Origin: Halobacillus ihumii
GTDB taxonomy: Bacteria > Bacillota > Bacilli > Bacillales > Halobacillaceae
Assembly (NCBI RefSeq): GCF_902726645.1
Contig: NZ_CACVAO010000001.1
Location: 4,152,594 to 4,216,593 of the forward strand
Direction of reading: 5' to 3'
DNA length: 64,000 nucleotides
In this document: piece by piece, positions 42,970-51,142 of the stretch
Numbering within the stretch: position 1 is the first letter of the stretch
How the letters are laid out: each line of letters starts with the position of its first letter
Made by a program: the position numbers and the translations under genes
The notes under the pieces: model-generated
What the model saw: only the letters and a program-made list of their open reading frames with translations
What the model was told of the DNA's origin: nothing
Database searches by the model: none

Positions 42970-43011
42970 TTGTCGCCGTTTTCCTATTTAACGATAGAAG
43001 GGGGGTTTTAC

Positions 43012-44037
43012 TTGGATAAATCGAAACTATTCGTTTCCGACGGCGAAGAACTTCACAATGAAGTTACGTCGAAAGGTCGGGGCGAAGAATTGACAAAAGC
43101 AATGAAGCAACACTTTCAAAAATTCCATTCAATGGACGAAATTTTCGACAAGGACATTGAAATTCAAATATTAGAAGAAGAACTTGAAGCGTTGAAGAAT
43201 CCGAAGAAACCGAACTTTCAACGGCTGCCGACGTTTTCACCGTCTTCGGCTTCAAAATGTGAACGTGAATTGTTTTACAAATTGAAAAAGGAAGACAAGG
43301 ACGAACAGGTTATGCACCCGTTTCAAAGACGTTGGGTTCGTAATGGTTCGGCGATTCATGCAGCAGTTCAAAAAGATTTGCTTTATGCAGAAGAACATTT
43401 GCAGAATCCAAAATTTAAGGTTGAACGAATGGAAGACGGTTCGCCTGCATGGGAACACAATATCAAGGACGTAAAGCCATTCAATTACAAGGGCGTTGAC
43501 TTTCAAGTTTTCGGAATGATGGACGGAATTCTTGAATACACGCCTGACGGTTCGAAGATTGGATTCGAATTCAAAACGAAATCAACAACGATTGGCGCAA
43601 TTGGTGATTTTAAAATGAAGGATATTCAACAAGGTCACAAAGAACAGGCGGTTGCTTATTCGCTATTGTTCGACGTTGACGAATTCATTTTCGTTTATGA
43701 ATCGCTTGCAAAAGATAGTTGGCTGAAGCAGGAAGACGCAAAACACGATATGCGTTATTTCTATTACAAGCCGACCAAAAAAGAGAAACAAGCGTTCCTT
43801 GCGAAATGTGCCTTTGTTGCGAAATCGAAGCATAAAGACAAACTTCCTGAAGGTCGATTCCCTGAAAAATGCCTATTTTGTCCGTTCAAGACAATTTGCG
43901 AACAAGACGGCGGTACAAACGCCTATGATTCCGAAGCAGTCGAAGCGGAAAAGATTCGCAAAGAAGAAGAAAAGAAACGGAAGGCTGAAGAACGAAAACA
44001 AAAGGCGGCGGCAAAACGCAGGGCGAAGAAGCAATGA
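43012..44037 (+). CDS. PD-(D/E)XK nuclease, Cas4/RecB-like
   Basis: A 341-residue nuclease. An N-terminal C-E-R-E-L-F-Y-K near residue 80, G-M-M-D-G-I near 165, and G-F-E-F-K-T-K-S near 178 give the catalytic D-x(n)-E-x-K. Three cysteines near 280 (C-L-F-C-P-F-K-T-I-C) complete a likely Fe-S site with the early Cys, as in Cas4/AddB-type enzymes. It probably resects DNA ends for phage recombination. The start is TTG at 43012 behind AAGGGGGG. The Lys/Glu/Arg tail overlaps the next gene by 4 bases. Confidence 0.85.
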   Translation: MDKSKLFVSDGEELHNEVTSKGRGEELTKAMKQHFQKFHSMDEIFDKDIEIQILEEELEALKNPKKPNFQRLPTFSPSSASKCERELFYKLKKEDKDEQVMHPFQRRWVRNGSAIHAAVQKDLLYAEEHLQNPKFKVERMEDGSPAWEHNIKDVKPFNYKGVDFQVFGMMDGILEYTPDGSKIGFEFKTKSTTIGAIGDFKMKDIQQGHKEQAVAYSLLFDVDEFIFVYESLAKDSWLKQEDAKHDMRYFYYKPTKKEKQAFLAKCAFVAKSKHKDKLPEGRFPEKCLFCPFKTICEQDGGTNAYDSEAVEAEKIRKEEEKKRKAEERKQKAAAKRRAKKQ

Positions 44038-44528
44038 CGGAAATCTTCGTTTTAGGTCTTGACGTTTCAATGAATTCGACAGGTTGGGCGGTACTTGGCG
44101 TAAAAGGCGAAGCCGTCCGACTTATTGATTCGGGCATTGTCAAAGCAAATACGAAAAAGGCGCACGGGGAACGCCTGACGAAACAACGGGAAAATTTCGA
44201 ACAAATCTTGAACGAATATCCAATTGAATACGCCGCAAGGGAAGCAGGATTTTCGCAGCACAAGAAAGCGACGCAAGTTTTGTTCAAGGCTTACGGCGTT
44301 GCTGAAGAATATTTTTCGAAAATGGGTCTTGTAGAATACGCCGCTTCAACAATTAAGAAAGTAGTCACAGGAAGTGGAAGGGCTTCGAAAACTGAATTGC
44401 AACAAGCAATTGAAGTTGAATTGAATCTTCCCGACGATTTCGAATTTAAGAGCGACGACGAATCTGACGCAATGGGCGTTGCTTTGACGTTGATTGAGAA
44501 GAAAAAATTACGAAAGGGGGCGAAATAA
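44034..44528 (+). CDS. RuvC-like Holliday junction resolvase
   Basis: A 164-residue RNase-H-fold resolvase with the expected acidic residues: Asp in G-L-D-V-S near residue 10, Glu in A-R-E-A-G-F-S near 70, and the Asp pair in D-D-E-S-D-A-M-G near 143. It would cut recombination and replication junctions before packaging. Overlaps the nuclease gene and is followed by the amidase gene. Confidence 0.87.
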   Translation: MTEIFVLGLDVSMNSTGWAVLGVKGEAVRLIDSGIVKANTKKAHGERLTKQRENFEQILNEYPIEYAAREAGFSQHKKATQVLFKAYGVAEEYFSKMGLVEYAASTIKKVVTGSGRASKTELQQAIEVELNLPDDFEFKSDDESDAMGVALTLIEKKKLRKGAK

Positions 44529-45635
44529 ATGGCTTTTAAACTAGCACTTGGCGGAGGACACGGCGCAAATACGCCAGGTAAACGAACTCCAAAATTTGAT
44601 GATGGAACGTATATGAACGAACACGATTTCAATTATCCAACGGCATGTTACGTTGAAGAAAATCTTGTAAACGAATATGAAGACGTTGAAATTGTAAGGG
44701 TTGACGACGAAGTTCGTGACGTTCCGTTGATTGAACGGACAAATAAAGCGAATGCGGAAGGTGCTGACGCTTACGTTTCTATTCATGCAAACGCAATGAA
44801 TTTCACTTGGGGCGAACCCGCACCACGGGGCATTGAAACTTATGCGTATGTATCCGAACCGCCTGAAGCAATGGAACTTGCCGAAAAAGCGCAAGACGAA
44901 ATGATTGACGCAACGGGTCTTTTCAATCGTGGCGTTAAAACGGCGAACTTTCACGTCCTTCGTGAAACGCACATGAGCGCAATTCTTGTTGAATGTGGGT
45001 TTATGGACAACAAAGAAGAAGCCCGTCTTCTAATGTCTGATGAATACCGTCGAACATGTGCAAGGGCGATTACAAACGCTATTGCGGCACAATATGGACT
45101 GAAGAAACGTTCCAATCCGAAACCCGCAGCACCAAAACCAACGTATGAAACTTACGTTATTGACGAAAACATTGGAAACTATCGTTTGGAATCAAAAGTT
45201 GCTGACCTTCGTTTTTACGTTGAACCTTCATGGGCTGACGCTGACGTTTTCGGAAGGATTGACGAAGGGGTTGGATTCCCGACAATTGTTCGAAAGCTGC
45301 AAGTTGGCGACGGTGAACAATACGAAGTTCAAAATTCGGACGGCGCAACGTTCTATATCACGGCGGCTGACGTTTTTGTTCAACTTATTGAAAAGGAAGA
45401 AGATGAACCGTGGTTTATTGGAAAAAGGGTAGAATGTAAGGTTGGCAAACTTCGTTTCTATTCACGCCCTTCATGGGATGATTCCGCACTTGCGGGACAC
45501 GTTACCGAAGGAATCGGTTTCCCGAATATCCTTGATAAATTGACGGTCGGAGCGGGCGAACAATATGAAGTCGCAAATAGTGACGGTGACGTTTTCTATA
45601 TTACGGCTTCAGACGAATATGTTCGTGTTGAATAG
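44529..45635 (+). CDS. N-acetylmuramoyl-L-alanine amidase endolysin
   Basis: A 368-residue endolysin. Residues 1-192 form an Amidase_3 domain with zinc ligands in G-G-G-H-G near residue 9, the S-I-H-A-N motif near 85, and the catalytic Glu in V-E-C-G-F-M-D-N near 157. Two tandem binding modules of about 70 residues follow (about 215-290 and 297-367); both contain L-R-F-Y and G-E-Q-Y-E-V plus a F-Y-I-T end. It should cleave the peptide from muramic acid in the wall. It lies in the replication operon rather than beside the holins. Confidence 0.92.
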   Translation: MAFKLALGGGHGANTPGKRTPKFDDGTYMNEHDFNYPTACYVEENLVNEYEDVEIVRVDDEVRDVPLIERTNKANAEGADAYVSIHANAMNFTWGEPAPRGIETYAYVSEPPEAMELAEKAQDEMIDATGLFNRGVKTANFHVLRETHMSAILVECGFMDNKEEARLLMSDEYRRTCARAITNAIAAQYGLKKRSNPKPAAPKPTYETYVIDENIGNYRLESKVADLRFYVEPSWADADVFGRIDEGVGFPTIVRKLQVGDGEQYEVQNSDGATFYITAADVFVQLIEKEEDEPWFIGKRVECKVGKLRFYSRPSWDDSALAGHVTEGIGFPNILDKLTVGAGEQYEVANSDGDVFYITASDEYVRVE

Positions 45636-45656
45636 TTCGAATTGAATAAAACACAT

Positions 45657-45683
45657 GCGGCGGGGTTTTCCCCGTCGTTTTTC
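45657..45683 (+). terminator. Strong terminator after the amidase
   Basis: CGGCGGGG-TTTT-CCCCGTCG hairpin then TTTTTCTT. Confidence 0.92.
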
Positions 45684-45695
45684 TTATCTTCAAAA

Positions 45696-45723
45696 GTCAC
45701 ATTTTAAAACTTATTCGCAACAC
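45696..45723 (+). promoter_or_regulatory. GTCACA-N16-CAACAC element
   Basis: GTCACA 45696-45701, 16-base spacer, CAACAC 45718-45723, TGAA at 45731. Promotes the ribonucleotide reductase gene. Confidence 0.75.
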
Positions 45724-45762
45724 TTTTATATGAATTTTTTAAGAAAAGGAGGTAACGGGAAA

Positions 45763-47964
45763 ATGGCAAAAATCACTTTATCAAATGAATTCGTTGAATT
45801 CGAAAAAGAGAATTTCACACCGCATTGGGGCGAATTAGGTTGGGTCACATATAAGCGAACTTATGCACGTTGGATTGAAGAAAAGGGGCGAAAAGAAGAA
45901 TGGCACGAAACCGTCAAGCGTGTTGTCGAAGGTAACGTAAATCTTGACCCACGTTTGAAGCACGGTCACGTTCCGCAAAAGGTTTTAAATGAATTACAAA
46001 GGGAAGCGCAAGACCTTTATCATTTAATTTACACGATTTCAGGCGTTTCAAGTGGTCGTAACCTTTGGATTTCTGGAACGGAATTCGCCGAACGGAACGG
46101 TGACGCCTTAAACAATTGTTGGTTTATTGCCGTTCGACCGCAGGCATACGGCGATAGTCATATTGTTCCGTTCTATGCGAAGAAAGACGACAAACTTGTT
46201 TCTATGCCGTTTTCGTTCTTATTCGACCAATCTATGAAAGGCGGCGGCGTTGGGTTTTCCGCAGTTGACGAAAATATGAAACTAATGCCAAAAGTTGACC
46301 GTGAAATTGAAACGGTTGTTGTAACGGATAAATCAAACGGTGATTACGACAAACTGATTGAAGCGGGTGCGGTTGATAAAGACGAACACATTCGAAATAT
46401 GAAAACAACGAAATTTATTGCCTTCAAAGTACCCGACAAACGTGAAGGTTGGGTTGAAGCTGAAGCGTTAGTTATTGATTCACATTTTGAAGAAGCGACT
46501 GAAAAAGACATTGAACAAGTCATTATTGACGTTTCAAGTGTACGTGAAGAAGGCGAACCAATCAAAGGATTCGGCGGAATTGCTTCAGGTGCGAAACCGC
46601 TTGTTGAATTGCTATTTGCGACAAATAAAATCGTAAATGAAGCGGCAGGTCGTAAACTATCAAGCGTTGAATCAACCGATATTATGAATCTAATCGGAAA
46701 AACCGTTGTTGCGGGTAACGTTCGACGCACGGCTGAAATTGCGCTTGGAAGCCCGAATGATTCCGAATTTATTACAATGAAACAAGATACGGAAAAACTA
46801 ATGTCGCACCGTTGGGCGTCCAATAATTCCGTTATTGTTGACCGTTCCTTTGACGATTATGACGAAATTGCAAATGCGTTAGTTGTCAACGGTGAACCTG
46901 CAATTGTGAATATGGAACTTTCGAAAGACTTCGGGCGTATTGTTGACGGTTATCAACCAAACGTTGACCCTGACGTTGAAGGAACGAACCCTTGCGGCGA
47001 AATTTCGCTTGCAAACGGTGAACCATGTAATTTATTCGAAGTATTCCCGTTGATTGCCGAACGAAACGGAATTGACGTTGAAGAAGCTTACGCACTTGCG
47101 GCACGGTTCGCAAAACGTGTGACTTTCTCATATTACGAATGGGAAGTTTCCCGAAACGTTATTCAAAACAATCGTCGAATTGGCGTTTCAATGTCTGGAA
47201 TTCAGGATTGGGCGTTGAAAAACTTCGGCGGTCGTCTTGTCGTTGGATTCGAAGAAGATGGAACGGCAATCTTTAATGAAAAGGCGGCAAAACGTGTTGA
47301 CGAATTATATCAATCTGTTAAACAATCCGACATTGATTATTCGGAACAATTAGGCTGCAACCCTTCCGTTAAATTGACAACCGTTAAGCCAAGCGGAACC
47401 GTTTCGAAACTTGCGGGAATGTCTGAAGGCGTACACTTCCATTATGATTCGCACTTAATTCAACGTATTCGTTTCCAAGCGAACGACCCGTTGCTTGTTG
47501 CGATTAAATTGGCAGGTTATCACATTGAAGACGACGAATATTCCGCAAATACGAAAGTCGTTGAATTCCTTGTTGAAGCACCTTCCGCCAATGAAGACGG
47601 ATTTATTGGAGCGGGTGAAGCGTCAATCGAAGAACAATTCGCCAATCAAGCATTTATGCAACGTTATTGGGCGGATAATTCCGTTTCATGCACAATTACG
47701 TTCCAAGAACACGAAGGCGACAAAATTGCCGATTTATTCCGTCAATATCGGGATTATACGAAATCAACGTCCTTGCTGCCTTTTGCGGGTCATGGTTTCG
47801 TTCAAGCACCGAAAGAACCTATTACGAAAGAAACGTATGAAAACCGCAAAGGACAAATTCGGGGCGACATTCAAGAAATCTTTACCGCTATGAATCAAAG
47901 CGACAAAGACGTTGAACTTGTCGGTCAATCGGATTGCGAAAGTGGAAGTTGCCCGATTAAATGA
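45763..47964 (+). CDS. nrdJ: Class II (B12-dependent) ribonucleotide reductase
   Basis: A 733-residue monomeric, adenosylcobalamin-dependent ribonucleoside-triphosphate reductase (Lactobacillus type). All key cysteines are present: N-N-C-W near residue 119, the radical Cys in N-P-C-G-E-I near 408, its partner in E-P-C-N-L-F, and the redox pair in D-C-E-S-G-S-C at the C-terminus. It makes dNTPs for phage DNA and needs no oxygen and no second subunit. AGGAGG lies 9 bases before the ATG. The next gene, an HNH endonuclease, overlaps its stop. Confidence 0.95.
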   Translation: MAKITLSNEFVEFEKENFTPHWGELGWVTYKRTYARWIEEKGRKEEWHETVKRVVEGNVNLDPRLKHGHVPQKVLNELQREAQDLYHLIYTISGVSSGRNLWISGTEFAERNGDALNNCWFIAVRPQAYGDSHIVPFYAKKDDKLVSMPFSFLFDQSMKGGGVGFSAVDENMKLMPKVDREIETVVVTDKSNGDYDKLIEAGAVDKDEHIRNMKTTKFIAFKVPDKREGWVEAEALVIDSHFEEATEKDIEQVIIDVSSVREEGEPIKGFGGIASGAKPLVELLFATNKIVNEAAGRKLSSVESTDIMNLIGKTVVAGNVRRTAEIALGSPNDSEFITMKQDTEKLMSHRWASNNSVIVDRSFDDYDEIANALVVNGEPAIVNMELSKDFGRIVDGYQPNVDPDVEGTNPCGEISLANGEPCNLFEVFPLIAERNGIDVEEAYALAARFAKRVTFSYYEWEVSRNVIQNNRRIGVSMSGIQDWALKNFGGRLVVGFEEDGTAIFNEKAAKRVDELYQSVKQSDIDYSEQLGCNPSVKLTTVKPSGTVSKLAGMSEGVHFHYDSHLIQRIRFQANDPLLVAIKLAGYHIEDDEYSANTKVVEFLVEAPSANEDGFIGAGEASIEEQFANQAFMQRYWADNSVSCTITFQEHEGDKIADLFRQYRDYTKSTSLLPFAGHGFVQAPKEPITKETYENRKGQIRGDIQEIFTAMNQSDKDVELVGQSDCESGSCPIK

Positions 47965-48413
47965 TTATTAAAGTTCAGCACAAGGAACAGGTCTTTGACG
48001 TCTTAATTGACGTTGAAGACTTCAACCTTATAAGTAAAAGATATACGTCTTTGAAAATACGTTCGGGAAACGGTTATGTTGTCGGATATGTAAAAGGAAG
48101 TAACGGTAAACAAGAATATCTTCACCGTTACTTGTCACAACCAAAAGAAAACGAATTTGTTGACCACAGGAATAGAAACAGACTTGACAACAGAAAGAAA
48201 AATCTTAGAAACGTAACGCCAAAAAAGAACGCACAAAACCGCAATGTTTCAGGAAGGTCTAAAAGCGGCGTTCGTGGCGTTGAAAAGAATCATAATAATT
48301 GGCGTGTTCGTTTCTTTGTTGATGGACAACGAAAGTCATTCGGAAGTTATGAAACAATTGAAGAAGCGGAACAAATTGCAAAAATTAAAATGGGTGAATA
48401 CGGTTGCTTATAG
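47961..48413 (+). CDS. HNH endonuclease with AP2 domain
   Basis: A 150-residue homing-type endonuclease. The HNH segment is L-H-R-Y then F-V-D-H-R-N-R-N-R-L-D-N-R (about residues 55-80), followed by an AP2 DNA-binding domain (G-V-R-G-V, then W-R-V-R-F-F-V-D-G). It overlaps the ribonucleotide reductase stop as ATGA, so it is translated from the same message. The reductase is uninterrupted, as expected for a free-standing homing enzyme. Confidence 0.87.
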   Translation: MIIKVQHKEQVFDVLIDVEDFNLISKRYTSLKIRSGNGYVVGYVKGSNGKQEYLHRYLSQPKENEFVDHRNRNRLDNRKKNLRNVTPKKNAQNRNVSGRSKSGVRGVEKNHNNWRVRFFVDGQRKSFGSYETIEEAEQIAKIKMGEYGCL

Positions 48414-48444
48414 GGCGTCTTCCTTCGGGAAGGCGTCTTTTTTT
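48413..48444 (+). terminator. UUCG-loop terminator
   Basis: GGGCGTCTTCC-TTCG-GGAAGGCGTC hairpin and T-run directly after the HNH stop. Fourth of the five related terminators. Confidence 0.88.
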
Positions 48445-48454
48445 ATGCCCATAT

Positions 48455-48482
48455 GTCACAAACGAACCAAACAACGCAACAC
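48455..48482 (+). promoter_or_regulatory. GTCACA-N16-CAACAC element
   Basis: GTCACA 48455-48460, 16-base spacer, CAACAC 48477-48482, TGAA at 48490. Confidence 0.75.
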
Positions 48483-48515
48483 GCTTACGTGAATACAAAT
48501 AAGGAGGTTTCGCAA

Positions 48516-48917
48516 ATGCAGGAAGCAGCACTTATTGATTTGCAAAAGTATAAAGACGAATTGAAGAAGTTGAAAGCGGGGCGTGAACTTGACGAATTGG
48601 TTGCGGCAAATGTTCTTGGATTCAAACGGGGCGCAATTTTCCAAACGGTAAAGCACCCGAAAACAGGAAAGGAAGTCGGTCAAACGAATTGGACGGATTC
48701 GAACGGAAGACCTGTTTTTGTTCCGCCTGTTTCCGTTGAAACGCATATTGCAACGGTATTGTTGGAAGACCTGAAGCACGAATTTACTTTCGGTTTCGAC
48801 GGAAATAAATATTGGATTGACGTCAAAAGAAGTTTATTTCACGGTTCAACGCTTGGCGAAGTTTTTGCGAAAGGTCTTTTATATCAAGTCGAATATGAAA
48901 AATACACATTGGGGTGA
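48516..48917 (+). CDS. Hypothetical protein, possible ABA-sandwich fold
   Basis: A 133-residue protein. An N-terminal helix (D-L-Q-K-Y-K-D-E-L-K-K-L-K) is followed by a compact alpha/beta part with L-D-E-L-V-A-A-N-V-L-G-F, a start pattern seen in small phage ABA-sandwich proteins. AAGGAGG precedes the ATG at 48516; the frame from 48453 would run through the promoter. First gene of a four-gene unit. Confidence 0.68.
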   Translation: MQEAALIDLQKYKDELKKLKAGRELDELVAANVLGFKRGAIFQTVKHPKTGKEVGQTNWTDSNGRPVFVPPVSVETHIATVLLEDLKHEFTFGFDGNKYWIDVKRSLFHGSTLGEVFAKGLLYQVEYEKYTLG

Positions 48918-48921
48918 TTGT

Positions 48922-49161
48922 ATGAGTACAATTTTTGTTGCAGTTCGAAAAGATACCGACGTCATAATGACGGGTCAAAAAGGTCAAGCAGCATTTCACG
49001 ATAAACCTACACTTGGACGTTCTATCGGTTATTCATACCAACATGAAGCGAAGAAAAAGGGCGTAAAAGCTTCGGAACTTTATGACGTTTATGAAATAGA
49101 CGTTTCGGCGTTGCTTATGTACGGCTATTCAGAAATTATAAAATTTCACGATAAGAGGTGA
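48922..49161 (+). CDS. 79-residue hypothetical protein
   Basis: GGGGTGA precedes the ATG by a few bases. A soluble alpha/beta protein with F-V-A-V-R at the start and Y-D-V-Y-E-I-D-V-S-A-L near the end. No motif recognised. Follows the preceding gene after 4 bases. Confidence 0.68.
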   Translation: MSTIFVAVRKDTDVIMTGQKGQAAFHDKPTLGRSIGYSYQHEAKKKGVKASELYDVYEIDVSALLMYGYSEIIKFHDKR

Positions 49162-49165
49162 TTGG

Positions 49166-49456
49166 ATGAGCAGACCGCAAGTATTCGAAGAAAAATGTGT
49201 TACATGTGAAAAAGTCGTCAATGAAGCACCTGAATATGAAGGTGCAAAGAAATTCGGAAATTGGTATTGCGACAATTGTAAACCAAACAATTATTATATT
49301 GTTCTTGTTGACGGTCAAATTTTAATGAAGGAAGGTACAATTCGAAAGTATAAAACACGTAAAGCGGCACAAAGGCACAACGAATTTTTAAAAACGAAGC
49401 ACGGTCGAAAAGTGGAAATCGGGCGTTTGGCACTTGAACACGTTGAAGAAATATAA
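49166..49456 (+). CDS. 96-residue zinc-finger protein
   Basis: Two Cys pairs, C-V-T-C near residue 11 and C-D-N-C near residue 35, form a likely zinc ribbon. A basic helical part with R-K-Y-K-T-R-K-A-A-Q-R-H follows. Probably binds nucleic acid or protein. AGAGGTGA precedes the ATG. Confidence 0.72.
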   Translation: MSRPQVFEEKCVTCEKVVNEAPEYEGAKKFGNWYCDNCKPNNYYIVLVDGQILMKEGTIRKYKTRKAAQRHNEFLKTKHGRKVEIGRLALEHVEEI

Positions 49457-49467
49457 GGGGGAATTTC

Positions 49468-49761
49468 ATGCAAGCGAACGAAGCGGTAATTGGACGTTGG
49501 GTCGAATGTAACTTCCGCAAGAATATAGAAAAGGGTTTTATAGTCGGGTTCGAAAAGCAGACATTGCGAACACTTGCGAAGGTTGCGGTTCCACGTCTGA
49601 AGAAAACTATTCCCTTTCGAATTGAAGCATTGACCGACATTGAAGAAGTAACGTTGAAGCCGCAAGACTTCGACGAAATGATTAATATGGCGATTGATAT
49701 GAACGACCGACAATGGTTCAACGAACTTTCATTTGCTAAAAACGCATTACTGAATAAATAG
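49468..49761 (+). CDS. 97-residue protein with possible IDEAL motif
   Basis: The C-terminal segment M-I-N-M-A-I-D-M-N-D-R-Q-W-F resembles the short IDEAL helix of Bacillus proteins. The N-terminal part is a small beta-domain (I-G-R-W-V-E-C-N-F). Last gene of the unit, followed by a terminator. Function unknown. Confidence 0.65.
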   Translation: MQANEAVIGRWVECNFRKNIEKGFIVGFEKQTLRTLAKVAVPRLKKTIPFRIEALTDIEEVTLKPQDFDEMINMAIDMNDRQWFNELSFAKNALLNK

Positions 49762-49791
49762 GTCGCCCATTTGGGCGGCTTTTTCTTTTTT
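49762..49791 (+). terminator. Rho-independent terminator
   Basis: GTCGCCC-ATTT-GGGCGGC hairpin then TTTTTCTTTTT. Confidence 0.88.
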
Positions 49792-49816
49792 GGTGTAAAT
49801 GAAATCAACCTTCGGT

Positions 49817-49844
49817 GTCACATTCCGCCGTAACGTCGCAACAC
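49817..49844 (+). promoter_or_regulatory. GTCACA-N16-CAACAC element
   Basis: GTCACA 49817-49822, 16-base spacer, CAACAC 49839-49844, TGAA downstream. Promotes the second HNH gene and the dUTPase gene. Confidence 0.75.
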
Positions 49845-49877
49845 TTCTTCGTGAAATCAAACGAAGGGGTGAAGCAT

Positions 49878-50450
49878 TTGAAAAACAAATACGAAATTCG
49901 TGGCGACGTGACTGTTATCTTTTTGAATTATAAAGGCACGACGACAACAACGACCATTTCAACAAGCGATTTGCAGCGTGTTTCTATGATTTCGGGAAGT
50001 TGGTACGCAATGAACGTTGGAACGGCTGACAACGAAAAAGTTTACGTTGGAACGAAAATCGGGGGCGTTACGGTATATTTACATTCGATTATCATGAATA
50101 ACCCGCCGAAAACAGTCGTTGACCATACGAATCATAATACGCTTGACAATACCCGAAATAATCTTGCAGCAGTTTCTTACGTTGTGAACGGGCAAAACCG
50201 AAAGGGCGCACAACGAAACAACAAATCAAGCGGTTTGCGAAATGTTTATCGAAATGGCAGCGGAAATTGGTACGTTCAACTTCACGTCAACGGAAAGGCG
50301 ATTCACTTCGGGACATACAAAACGAAGGAAGAAGCGAATTCCGTCGCCGAACGTGCAAGGCGGGCGTATTATCACGGAAATGATTATGAAAATATTCAAG
50401 AAGGTATGACAAGCAAGGGTTATAAATCAAGATGGGGGGTTTTACAATGA
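49878..50450 (+). CDS. HNH endonuclease with AP2 domain
   Basis: A 190-residue free-standing HNH enzyme, related in plan to the one after nrdJ. H-S-I-I then V-V-D-H-T-N-H-N-T-L-D-N-T-R form the HNH part (about residues 75-100). The AP2 domain follows (G-L-R-N-V-Y-R then W-Y-V-Q-L-H-V-N-G-K). Start TTG at 49878 behind GGGGTGA. Its end overlaps the dUTPase start by 4 bases, again placing an endonuclease beside a nucleotide-metabolism gene. Confidence 0.85.
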   Translation: MKNKYEIRGDVTVIFLNYKGTTTTTTISTSDLQRVSMISGSWYAMNVGTADNEKVYVGTKIGGVTVYLHSIIMNNPPKTVVDHTNHNTLDNTRNNLAAVSYVVNGQNRKGAQRNNKSSGLRNVYRNGSGNWYVQLHVNGKAIHFGTYKTKEEANSVAERARRAYYHGNDYENIQEGMTSKGYKSRWGVLQ

Positions 50451-50878
50451 TTGTCGATATTCAAAAGCTTCATGAAGACGCAATTATTCCGAAAAACGCA
50501 TACGAAGGCGACGTTGGAATTGACCTTCATACGATTGACGAAGGAACGTTACTTCCAAACGAACGGGCATTGCTTCGAACAGGTCTTGCGGTTAAACCGC
50601 CGAAAGGTTACGAAATGCAAATTCGACCACGAAGCGGATTGGCGTATAAGAAAGGAATCACCGTTCTAAATTCGCCTGCTACTATCGAACCAACCTATCG
50701 GGGTGACGTTGGAATCATTTTATATAATGCAGGTCAAGAACCCTTAGAAATTCGAAAAGGCGACCGAATAGCGCAAGCGGTTTTCAAAAAATACGAAGAA
50801 ACCGTTGAATTCAAGATTGTTGACGAATTAGACGGTACGGAAAGAGGTTCGAACGGCTTCGGTTCAAGCGGCGTATAG
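50447..50878 (+). CDS. dut: dUTPase
   Basis: A 143-residue trimeric dUTPase that turns dUTP into dUMP and keeps uracil out of phage DNA. The five motifs are visible: G-D-V-G-I-D-L, R-P-R-S-G-L-A, N-S-P-A-T-I-E-P-T-Y-R-G-D-V (uridine loop), G-D-R-I-A-Q, and the C-terminal R-G-S-N-G-F-G-S-S-G that closes over the substrate. Supplies dUMP for the ThyX gene nearby. GGGGGG precedes the ATG. Confidence 0.95.
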   Translation: MIVDIQKLHEDAIIPKNAYEGDVGIDLHTIDEGTLLPNERALLRTGLAVKPPKGYEMQIRPRSGLAYKKGITVLNSPATIEPTYRGDVGIILYNAGQEPLEIRKGDRIAQAVFKKYEETVEFKIVDELDGTERGSNGFGSSGV

Positions 50879-50923
50879 AGGTACAAACGTCAATATATGT
50901 CAATAGATTTGCTTTTCTATCGG

Positions 50924-50952
50924 TTGAAATTGGAATATATGTTCGATAGAAT
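50924..50952 (+). promoter_or_regulatory. sigmaA-type promoter without operator
   Basis: TTGAAA (50924-50929), 17 bases, TAGAAT (50947-50952). Reads into the small acidic gene and thyX. It has neither the GTAAAC repeat nor the extended -10. Confidence 0.55.
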
Positions 50953-51014
50953 CGTAATAGATTGTAACAGAAATGTAATATATCAAAAAATTAAGCAAAG
51001 GGGTCTTCGTAACT

Positions 51015-51140
51015 ATGGACTTTACTGAAATTATCTTTATTGAAGATGAAAATGAAAATGAACAGGAAGAAATCGACGACGGGAAAGTTGATTTCATTAT
51101 GGAGATAATTGACGAAGACGACCAAGAAAAGGGGGCGTAA
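51015..51140 (+). CDS. 41-residue acidic protein
   Basis: AAAGGGG precedes the ATG. Nearly half of the residues are Asp or Glu, with short hydrophobic clusters (E-I-I-F-I-E, D-F-I-M-E-I-I). Such small acidic phage proteins may mimic DNA or bind host enzymes, which is only a possibility here. Two bases separate it from thyX. Confidence 0.6.
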   Translation: MDFTEIIFIEDENENEQEEIDDGKVDFIMEIIDEDDQEKGA

Positions 51141-51142
51141 TA

